Source: Albitalea sp966211955 (lineage in GTDB: Bacteria > Pseudomonadota > Gammaproteobacteria > Burkholderiales > Burkholderiaceae_C). Taken from it: 64,000 bases of DNA. The notes beneath the pieces are model-generated. The model was not told the origin of the DNA and did no database searches. It saw nothing but the letters and a program-made list of their open reading frames with translations. The DNA is taken from assembly GCA_966211955.1 (NCBI GenBank), contig CBIHOF010000027.1, forward strand, positions 6,740 to 70,739. Direction: 5' to 3'. Below, in pieces: positions 44,149 to 50,888 of this stretch. How positions within the stretch are numbered: position 1 is the stretch's first letter; each line of letters starts with the position of its first letter. A program made the position numbers and the translations under genes.

Positions 44149-44526
44149 TCAGGATGCGAAGTGCATGTGCAGGCCGCCGCTTCTTGCGTCGAAGGCCGCG
44201 CGTCCGTGAGGCTGGATGCGCAGTGGGTTGGGGCCGCGGAATGCGACGCGCTGCAGCGCCTCGCCCACCAGCTTGTCGGGCCACCTGCTGACGCTTTCGG
44301 CACTTGCGGATTCGACGATCTGCCGGACTTCGTGTTCGATGGCCCGGGCGGTCCCGAGCACCATGCATTGATCCTTGGCGAGCGTCGCCTGTGCTGCACA
44401 GGCATCGGCGGGCATCGTGTGGCGCGTCGATGACAGGGCGCTGCATGCGAGGGCGAACCCGCCGAACAGCAGCACTGGTGCCGTGGCGGTGCGCAAGACT
44501 GTCTTCCTGAACCGGGGTTGTCTCAT
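44149..44526 (-). CDS. Plug-only TonB-receptor-like fragment at the head of the GH35-GH74 operon
   Basis: 125 residues. MRQPRFRKTVLRTATAPVLL resembles the receptor leaders of this window (MRQFKRT, MRRHFKRT), and VRQIVESASAESVSRWPDKL then VGEALQRVAFRG follows the receptor pattern EEIVDSVQAEEAGKLPDKS, ITEVLQRV. The plug ends there; the barrel is missing and the chain closes in SGGLHMHFAS. GGAG lies 7-10 bases before ATG 44526, so the gene has a usable ribosome site. It could be a decayed receptor or a working small exported protein. A single Cys (CSALS) makes a lipoprotein start conceivable. Confidence 0.6.
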   Translation of the reverse strand: MRQPRFRKTVLRTATAPVLLFGGFALACSALSSTRHTMPADACAAQATLAKDQCMVLGTARAIEHEVRQIVESASAESVSRWPDKLVGEALQRVAFRGPNPLRIQPHGRAAFDARSGGLHMHFAS

Positions 44527-44539
44527 CAATGTCTCCACC

Positions 44540-44644
44540 TTGCCCCTGTGTGCGATGCTGTTCGCTGCAGAGGCGATGCAATCGGTGATGTTCGTCACGT
44601 CGGCCAGGCTCGAGCCCGCTCGGTTTTTGGTTGCCCCTGTGTGC
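44540..44644. repeat. Direct repeat pair upstream of the plug-fragment gene
   Basis: TTGCCCCTGTGTGC occurs at 44540-44553 and again at 44631-44644, 91 bp apart centre to centre, in the leader of the seven-gene operon. They could be binding sites of a regulator or a duplication scar. Confidence 0.5.
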
Positions 44645-44675
44645 TTCGGGTGTGTCTTTGGCCTGGCGCCAGCAT

Positions 44676-44696
44676 GCAAGGCGTTGTGCGCCTTGC
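44676..44696 (-). terminator. Hairpin after xylA, in the 248-bp gap to the GH35 operon
   Basis: GCAAGGCG (44676-44683), loop TTGTG, CGCCTTGC (44689-44696), a perfect 8-bp stem about 80 bp past the xylA stop, with no clear U tract. The rest of the gap must hold the promoter of the 44.5-34.7 kb operon; no copy of boxes a-g was found there. Confidence 0.4.
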
Positions 44697-44774
44697 ACGC
44701 TGTGACCAGCCCGCCGGGCGCCCGAGCACCCGGCAGGATCGGCGCGTGCGGCGGGGGTGTCCCGCCGGGCGTCT

Positions 44775-46094
44775 TCAGCTTGCGCAGAATCGGTTGACGA
44801 GGTTCTCGAGGGCCTCCTGCCTGCCGGAGACCGGCATCACGTCGGTGTTTTGCGCCAGCACGCCGTCAGCCAGCTGGGCGAGCGACACGCGTCCGGCGAG
44901 GACATCCTGGGCAGCGGGCGTGTTCCATCCGGCGTAGCGGCTCTTCACCGCCTCGTCCAGCCGGCCGTCCAGGATCATCTGCTCGGTCATCAGCAGCGCG
45001 CGTGCACAGACATCCATGCCGCCGATGTGGCCGTGGAACAGGTCTTCAGCGTCGATCGACTGGCGGCGCACCTTCGCGTCGAAGTTCAGGCCGCCGCTGC
45101 CCAGGCCACCTGCACGCAGGATGTGGTACAGGGCCATGGCCGTCTCCGGCACGTTGTTGGGGAACTGGTCGGTGTCCCAGCCCAGCTGCGGGTCGCCGCG
45201 GTTCATGTCGATGCTGCCGAGGATGCCCAGCGCCGATGCCATCGCGATCTCGTGCTCGAAGCTGTGGCCCGAGAGCGTGGCGTGGTTGGCCTCGATGTTG
45301 ACCTTGACTTCCTTCTCGAGGCCGTAGCGCACGAGGAAACCGTAGACCGTGCCGACGTCGAAGTCGTACTGGTGCTTGGACGGTTCGCGCGGCTTGGGCT
45401 CGATGAGGATGGCGCCCTTGAAGCCGATCTTGTGCTTGTGCTCGACGACCATGTTGAGGAACCGGCCGAGCTGGTCGAGTTCCTGCGCGACGTTGGTGTT
45501 GAGCAGCGTCTCGTAGCCTTCGCGGCCACCCCACAGCACATAGTTCTCGCCGCCCAGCGCGAGCGTTGCCTCGATCGCATCGCGCACTTGCAGCGCGCCC
45601 ATCGAGAACACCGCCGGGTCGGGGTTGCTGGCCGCGCCGGACATGTAGCGGCGGTGGCTGAACAGGTTGGCCGTGCCCCACAGCAGCTTCATGCCGGTGC
45701 GCTGCTGGTGCGCGCCCAGCACGTCGACCATGCGCAGGAAGTTCTCGCGGCTTTCCTTGGGCGTGGCGCCCTCAGGGGCCACGTCGCGGTCGTGGAAGCA
45801 GTAGTAGGGCGCGCCCAGCTTGGCGAAGAACTCGAATGCGGCGTCGGCCTTCAGCTTGGCGAGTTCCATGGGTGAGCCGCCTTCGAACCAGGGGCGCTGG
45901 AAGGTGCCGTTGCCGAACGGGTCCAGGCCGGTCCAGCAGAAGGTGTGCCAGTAGCACACGGCAAAGCGCAGGTGGTCTTCCATGCGCTTGCCGAGCACGA
46001 TGCGGTCCCGGTCGTAGTGGCGAAAGGCCAGGGCCTCGTCGCTTTGCGGGCCCTTGTAGCCGATCGCCGGGATGTCTTGGAAATAGCTCTTCAT
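44775..46094 (-). CDS. xylA: Xylose isomerase
   Basis: 439 residues, the class II length of proteobacterial XylA. YYCFHDRDVAPEG carries the catalytic His, TANLFSHRRYMSGAASNPD the first metal region, ILIEPKPREPSKHQYDFD the metal-binding Glu, and VNIEANHATLSGHSFEHE the second metal set; GDPQLGWDTDQFP and NFDAKVRRQSIDAEDLFHGH complete the site. It converts D-xylose to D-xylulose in the cytoplasm. It is the last gene of xylR-xylB-xylA, 27 bp after xylB, so free xylose made by GH31 and GH39 is used on the spot. Confidence 0.97.
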   Translation of the reverse strand: MKSYFQDIPAIGYKGPQSDEALAFRHYDRDRIVLGKRMEDHLRFAVCYWHTFCWTGLDPFGNGTFQRPWFEGGSPMELAKLKADAAFEFFAKLGAPYYCFHDRDVAPEGATPKESRENFLRMVDVLGAHQQRTGMKLLWGTANLFSHRRYMSGAASNPDPAVFSMGALQVRDAIEATLALGGENYVLWGGREGYETLLNTNVAQELDQLGRFLNMVVEHKHKIGFKGAILIEPKPREPSKHQYDFDVGTVYGFLVRYGLEKEVKVNIEANHATLSGHSFEHEIAMASALGILGSIDMNRGDPQLGWDTDQFPNNVPETAMALYHILRAGGLGSGGLNFDAKVRRQSIDAEDLFHGHIGGMDVCARALLMTEQMILDGRLDEAVKSRYAGWNTPAAQDVLAGRVSLAQLADGVLAQNTDVMPVSGRQEALENLVNRFCAS

Positions 46095-46121
46095 GTCGAT
46101 GTCAGGTTGAAAGTGAAATGC

Positions 46122-47603
46122 TCAGTCCCGGCCGCCGGCGAGCGACAGGGGTTTGAGTTGCTGGTAGATCTGGCGGAAGCGCTTCAGCCGGCCTTGCAGC
46201 ACGGCGTGGCGTTCAGCGTCAGGTTGATGACGTGCGGCGATGTCGGGCTTGGCGCAGACCTGGGCTTCGTCGCCCCCGGCTGCCATCCATCCCAGCCGTG
46301 CCGCTCCGAGCGCACCACCGGCTTCGCCGCCGGTGTGCGTCACGATCTCGACGTTCAGCGCGTCGGCGATGAGCTGCGCCCAGTAGCTGCTGCGCGCCCC
46401 GCCGCCCACGAGCGACAGCCGCGAGACCTCGGTGCCCGCGGCCTGCAATGCAGCGAGGCCATCGGCGATGCCGAAGGCGACGCCTTCGAGGACGGCGTAG
46501 CCGCCCAGCGCCCGCGTGCTTTCGTGCGTGAGGCCGTGGAACGACCCTTGCGCGAAAGCGTCGTTGTGCGGCGTCCGCTCTCCGGCGAGGTAGGGCAGGA
46601 ACAGCGGTGCGTCGGCAAGAGCCGCCGGCGGCAGCAGGGACACCTCGGCCAGCAGTGCCGCTTCGTCGCCGGCGCCGCTGAAGTTCACGAACCATTTCAG
46701 GCAGCTGGCGGCCGACAGCATCACGCTCATCTGGTGCCATCGCTGCGGCAGCGCATGGCAGAACGCATGCACCGCCGAGGCCGGGTTCGGGCGATAGCGG
46801 TCGTTCACGACGAACAGCACGCCGGAGGTTCCGAGCGAGATGAAACCATCGCCTGGCGCCACCGCGCCGATTCCGATGGCGCTGGCCGCGTTGTCGCCGG
46901 CGCCTGCGGCGATCACCACGTCGGGTCCGAGTCCCCAGGCCTGCGCGAGTTCGGGCCGCAGCATCGCGCTGGGCTGGTTGCTTTCGACCAGGCGCGGCAT
47001 GTGGGAGCGGCGCAGGTTGCACGCCGACAGCAGGCCGTCCGACCAGTCGCGGGCAGCGACGTCCAGCCACAGCGTGCCGGCGGCGTCCGACGGGTCCGAG
47101 ACCTTGTCGCCGCTCAGCAGCAGGCGCAGGTAGTCCTTGGGCAGCAGCACGCTGCGCAGCTGGGCGAACAGCTGCGGCTCATGGGCCTTCACCCACAGCA
47201 GCTTGGGCGCCGTGAAGCCGGGCATGGCCAGGTTGCCGGCCACCTCGTGCAGCATGGGTGCGAGACGCGTCAGCTCCTCGCACTGGGCGTGGCTGCGACC
47301 GTCGTTCCAGAGGATGGCCGGCCGCAGCACCTGGTCGTCGGCACCCAGCAGCACGGCGCCGTGCATCTGGCCTGACAGCCCGATGGCGCGCACCTGCGAC
47401 CAACTGTCGGGGTGCGCTTCGCGCAATTGCCGCACCGCGCTTTCGGTGGCTTCCCACCAGTCCTGCGGCGCCTGCTCGGACCACAGGGGGTGCGGGCGCG
47501 ACACCTGCAGCGGCGCACCGGCCTGGCCCACGATGCGCCCCTGGGCATCGAGCAACAGCAACTTGACTTCGGACGTGCCGAGGTCGATGCCGAGATAAGT
47601 CAT
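46122..47603 (-). CDS. xylB: Xylulokinase
   Basis: 493 residues of the FGGY kinase family. MTYLGIDLGTSEVKLLLLD is the N-terminal ATP-site signature; SGQMHGAVLLG is the xylulokinase-specific substrate loop; AAGAGDNAASAIGIG and GFISLGTSGVLFV are the second phosphate motifs, and LVGGGARSSYWAQLIAD is the C-terminal adenosine motif. It phosphorylates D-xylulose to the 5-phosphate for the pentose phosphate pathway. ATG 47603 has AAGGGAA upstream. It is 73 bp after xylR and 27 bp before xylA. Confidence 0.96.
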   Translation of the reverse strand: MTYLGIDLGTSEVKLLLLDAQGRIVGQAGAPLQVSRPHPLWSEQAPQDWWEATESAVRQLREAHPDSWSQVRAIGLSGQMHGAVLLGADDQVLRPAILWNDGRSHAQCEELTRLAPMLHEVAGNLAMPGFTAPKLLWVKAHEPQLFAQLRSVLLPKDYLRLLLSGDKVSDPSDAAGTLWLDVAARDWSDGLLSACNLRRSHMPRLVESNQPSAMLRPELAQAWGLGPDVVIAAGAGDNAASAIGIGAVAPGDGFISLGTSGVLFVVNDRYRPNPASAVHAFCHALPQRWHQMSVMLSAASCLKWFVNFSGAGDEAALLAEVSLLPPAALADAPLFLPYLAGERTPHNDAFAQGSFHGLTHESTRALGGYAVLEGVAFGIADGLAALQAAGTEVSRLSLVGGGARSSYWAQLIADALNVEIVTHTGGEAGGALGAARLGWMAAGGDEAQVCAKPDIAARHQPDAERHAVLQGRLKRFRQIYQQLKPLSLAGGRD

Positions 47604-47676
47604 TGGATTCCCTTGAGGCATGCAGCGCCCGTGCATCTGTCCAGCGGTGGGCGGCCGGCCGTTGATCGAGCGAGCT

Positions 47677-48897
47677 TCATGCGGCCTCCGCAATGGCGGC
47701 GATGGCCGAGGCGCCGCTGATGAGCGGGCGGGTCAGCCGGTAGCGGACCAAGGCTGCCGCACCGACGGCCACCGCGTCCGGGCCGAAGCGCGATGTCCGC
47801 ACCGTGGGTGGGGTGAAGTTGCCCGCGGCCGCGTATTCATTCAGCGTGCGCAGCGCAGGCGCCAGGAATACGTCGCCGAGCTCCACCATCGCGCCGCCGA
47901 GCACGATGCACCCGGGGTCGTAGGCGGAAGCCAGGTTGTTGAGCAAGACGCCGAGATAGGCGCCCGCCTGCTGGACAGCCCGCACCGACTCGGCGTCCTG
48001 TTCGATCGCGAGGCGCGTGCCTTGTCCCGTGGCCTGCGGTTGTTCCTCGCGCTTGCGCAGCAGCGCGCTCGGGCCGATCAGCGCTTCGGCGCAGCCTCGG
48101 CGGCCGCAGGAACACAGGGGCCCGTTGAGTTGCAGCACCATGTGGCCGACCTCGCCGGCGAAGCCGACGTTGCCGGTGAGCAGCCGGTCGCCCACGACCA
48201 CGCCCGCGCCCACGCCCTGGTTGATGCTCAGGTACAGCAGCGGGTCGGTGCGCTCGGCCGGGCTGAATTCCAGTTCGCCGAGTGCCGCCACGTCGGCTTC
48301 GTTCTGCACGTACAGCGGCACGCCGGCGAGCGACGACCCCGCCAGCCGCTCGGCCAGCAGATTGCCCACCGGCACGTCGCGCCAGCCCAGGTTCGGCGCG
48401 AAGTGCAGGAAGCCGTGCGACTCGTCCACGCCGCCGGGCAGGCCCACGCCGATGCCGATGATGCGGTGTTCGGATTCGCTGAGCTGCTTGCGCAGCTTGA
48501 GCAGCGCCAGGGCCAGCGTGCCGATGCAGGCCTTGGCGCTCTTGGCCTGGCCGTAGCCGGCCTCGGTGCGTACCAGCACTTCGCCGGTGAGGGAGGTTGC
48601 GACCACGCGCACCGATTCAATGCCCACCTCGGCGCCCAGCAGCAGCAGGCGGCGCGGGTCGATGAACAGTGGCGTAGGGCGGCGCCCCAGTTCACCCGTG
48701 GCCACCACCTCGCGTTCGATCAGCCAGCCTTCGTCGATCAGCTCGCGCACCAGCAGGCTCACCGTGGACTTCGTCAACCCCACCTCGGTGGCCAGGTCGG
48801 CGCGCGACAGGCCCGGCCGCGTGCACAGTTGGCGGACAAGCACCATCCGGTTGATGTCCTTCAGCAACTGTTGGCTGCCGGTGGCCTCGATGGTCAA
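47677..48897 (-). CDS. xylR: ROK-family transcriptional repressor XylR
   Basis: 406 residues. An N-terminal winged helix (NRMVLVRQLCTRPGLSRADL, AxEVGLTKSTVSLLVREL) precedes a ROK sugar-binding domain with GIGVGLPGGV, YVQNEADVAALGE, NQGVGAGVV, GEVGHM and the zinc motif LCSCGRRGCAEAL. ROK XylR proteins repress xylose genes and release DNA on binding xylose. The start is TTG at 48897 with AGGAG eight bases upstream; the next Met is inside the winged helix. The best palindrome of the box family (box e) lies 45 bp upstream, so autoregulation is likely, and the other boxes mark its probable regulon. Confidence 0.92.
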   Translation of the reverse strand: MTIEATGSQQLLKDINRMVLVRQLCTRPGLSRADLATEVGLTKSTVSLLVRELIDEGWLIEREVVATGELGRRPTPLFIDPRRLLLLGAEVGIESVRVVATSLTGEVLVRTEAGYGQAKSAKACIGTLALALLKLRKQLSESEHRIIGIGVGLPGGVDESHGFLHFAPNLGWRDVPVGNLLAERLAGSSLAGVPLYVQNEADVAALGELEFSPAERTDPLLYLSINQGVGAGVVVGDRLLTGNVGFAGEVGHMVLQLNGPLCSCGRRGCAEALIGPSALLRKREEQPQATGQGTRLAIEQDAESVRAVQQAGAYLGVLLNNLASAYDPGCIVLGGAMVELGDVFLAPALRTLNEYAAAGNFTPPTVRTSRFGPDAVAVGAAALVRYRLTRPLISGASAIAAIAEAA

Positions 48898-48941
48898 GCG
48901 TTTTCTCCTGGGGCAGGTGGGCGGAAAGATTACAGTCTTAT

Positions 48942-48986
48942 ATTAGTTTGGCCGACAAACTAAATAAATCGGCGTAAACACCTAGC
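48942..48986 (-). promoter_or_regulatory. xylO: Conserved box e, upstream of xylR; perfect XylR-type palindrome
   Basis: Minus strand: GCTAGGTGTTTACGCC, GATTTATTTAGTTTG, TCGGC, CAAACTAAT. TTAGTTTG and CAAACTAA are perfect inverted repeats spaced by 5 bp. The Bacillus XylR operator has the same TTAGTTTG/CAAACTAA outer arms, which supports ROK repressor binding. Confidence 0.85.
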
Positions 48987-49128
48987 TTGCGTTCAGCTGA
49001 CATGGCTGCAGGGTGGGTTTGTGCGTTCAGCGTGCCTCCGGGTGGCAGCCCGCTGCTTCATGTGTGCTCCCACCACACCCCCCCCAAACCCCATGGCGGT
49101 GGACGGCGTTTCGCGCGTGACAAACCAC

Positions 49129-49173
49129 ATTAGTTCGCGCGATGCACGAAATAAATCGGCGTAAACACCTAAG
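49129..49173 (-). promoter_or_regulatory. Conserved box f, between xylR and the GH39 operon
   Basis: Minus strand: CTTAGGTGTTTACGCC, GATTTATTTCGTGCA, TCGCG, CGAACTAAT, the consensus copy. It lies 115 bp before the GH39 start codon but points toward xylR like box e. The 390-bp region between xylR and GH39 holds boxes e and f, a C8 run at 49078-49085, and no gene I can support. Confidence 0.8.
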
Positions 49174-49287
49174 CCCGCTGATTCGGCCTGGCCCGACACT
49201 CGCTCCCGAAATGAGGGGGAACCTGCGCCGGTCGGCTGCGGCATTGCCCACGGCGCACCCTGAACGATCTTCAAAGGAAACTGCAAC

Positions 49288-50856
49288 ATGATCCCATTTG
49301 GCCGCACGGCCACGGCCCTGGCGCTCGCCCTCGTCGGCATGACTGCGCACGCCGGCAGCAACGAGCACCGGCAGGTGCAGATCGACCTCGCCCGCGCCGC
49401 GGGGCCGGTGGATCGCTTCTACGACATGTGCGTCGGCGCCGACTTTCCAGGCACACTGATCCGCGACGACAGCCAGGCGCAGCTGAAGACCGCCGTGGAC
49501 GAATTGGGCTTTCGATACGTTCGCTTCCACGCCATCTTCCATGACGCACTGCACACAGTGAAGCAGGACGGCGACCGTCTCACCTTCGACTTCACCGGCA
49601 TCGACAAGCTCTACGACGCCATGCTGGCCAAGGGCATCCGTCCGTTCGTCGAGCTGGGCTTCACGCCCGAGGCCATGGCCACCTCGAAGCTGTCCATCTT
49701 CTACTGGAAGGGCAACACCTCGCACCCGAAACCGCAGCCCTGGAAGGCGCTGGTGGAGGCCTTCGTGAAGCACGTGCGCGAACGCTACGGCGCGGAGGAA
49801 GTGCGCCGCTGGCCCTTCGAGGTCTGGAACGAGCCCAACCTCGACGGCTTCTGGGAGGGTGCCGACAAGCAGGCCTACTTCGAGCTCTACGCGCGCACCG
49901 CGCAAGTCATCAAGGCCATCGATCCGCACCTGCGCGTGGGCGGCCCGTCCACCGCGGGCGCGGCCTGGGTGCCCGAGTTCCTCGCGTACGCCAAGGCGCA
50001 CGATGCGCCGGTGGACTTCGTCACCACGCACTCGTATGGCGTTGAGGAAGGCTTCCTCGACGAATTCGGCCAGTCCGACCGCAAGCTCTCGCCGAACCCC
50101 GATTCGATCATCGGCGACGTGCGCCGCAACCGCCAGGAGATCGAGGCGTCTCCCTTCCCCGGCATCCCGCTGTACATCACCGAGTGGAGCACCAGCTACA
50201 ACCCGCGTGACAAGGTGCATGACAGCTACATCAGCGCCCCTTGGATCCTCACCAAGCTGCGTGCCACGCGCGGCTATGCGCAGGCCATGAGCTACTGGAC
50301 CTACAGCGACCTCTTCGAAGAGCCCGGGCCGCCCGACCGGGCCTTCCACGGCGGCTTCGGCATGATGACGCGCGACGGCGTGCGCAAGCCGGCCTGGTTC
50401 GTCTACAAGTACCTCAATGCGCTGCGCGGCAAGGACATCCCGATCACCGACAACGCCGTCCTCGCCGCGGTGGATGGCCGCCGCACCGCAGTGCTGGCCT
50501 GGGATTGGCAGCAGCGCGAGCAGCCCACGAGCAACGGCGTCTTCTTCGGCAAGCCGGTGCCCGCCACCGAGGCGCCCTCCGTGCAGCTGGACTTTCGCCA
50601 CCTGGCGCCGGGTCGCTATCGCATGCAGGTGCGGCGTACCGGCTACAAGGCCAACGATGCGCAGACCGCGTACCTCGAGATGGGTTCGCCCAAGGACCTC
50701 ACGCCGGCGCAGCTGCAGACTTTGCAGCAGCTCACGGCCGACAAGGCCGAGGTCGACCGCACCGTTCGCGTGGGAGCGGACGGGCGCACCCACTGGACGC
50801 TGCCGATGCGCAGCAACGACATCGTGCTCGTGACACTCGAGCCGGTGGCGAAGTAG
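49288..50856 (+). CDS. GH39 beta-xylosidase
   Basis: 522 residues, exported (MIPFGRTATALALALVGMTAHAG). The GH39 barrel reads FYDMCVGADFPGTLIRDDSQ, YVRFHAIFHDALH, WPFEVWNEPNLDGFWEG with acid/base Glu182, and PLYITEWSTSYNPRD with nucleophile Glu299; SYWTYSDLFEEPGPPDRAFH is the family barrel-end motif. GH39 xylosidases release xylose from non-reducing ends of xylo-oligosaccharides. AAAGGAA precedes ATG 49288. It is the first gene of the ten-gene plus-strand run and the first after boxes e/f. Confidence 0.92.
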   Translation: MIPFGRTATALALALVGMTAHAGSNEHRQVQIDLARAAGPVDRFYDMCVGADFPGTLIRDDSQAQLKTAVDELGFRYVRFHAIFHDALHTVKQDGDRLTFDFTGIDKLYDAMLAKGIRPFVELGFTPEAMATSKLSIFYWKGNTSHPKPQPWKALVEAFVKHVRERYGAEEVRRWPFEVWNEPNLDGFWEGADKQAYFELYARTAQVIKAIDPHLRVGGPSTAGAAWVPEFLAYAKAHDAPVDFVTTHSYGVEEGFLDEFGQSDRKLSPNPDSIIGDVRRNRQEIEASPFPGIPLYITEWSTSYNPRDKVHDSYISAPWILTKLRATRGYAQAMSYWTYSDLFEEPGPPDRAFHGGFGMMTRDGVRKPAWFVYKYLNALRGKDIPITDNAVLAAVDGRRTAVLAWDWQQREQPTSNGVFFGKPVPATEAPSVQLDFRHLAPGRYRMQVRRTGYKANDAQTAYLEMGSPKDLTPAQLQTLQQLTADKAEVDRTVRVGADGRTHWTLPMRSNDIVLVTLEPVAK

Positions 50857-50888
50857 TCTTCTTTCATCCAACCAAACCAGCAATTGCT

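Noticed and set aside
48993..49361. Possible 122-codon gene between xylR and GH39, and similar short peptides containing LGVYADLFR at boxes a and b
   Set aside because: The shared peptide is just the translation of the conserved DNA box; no start or SD supports a gene.
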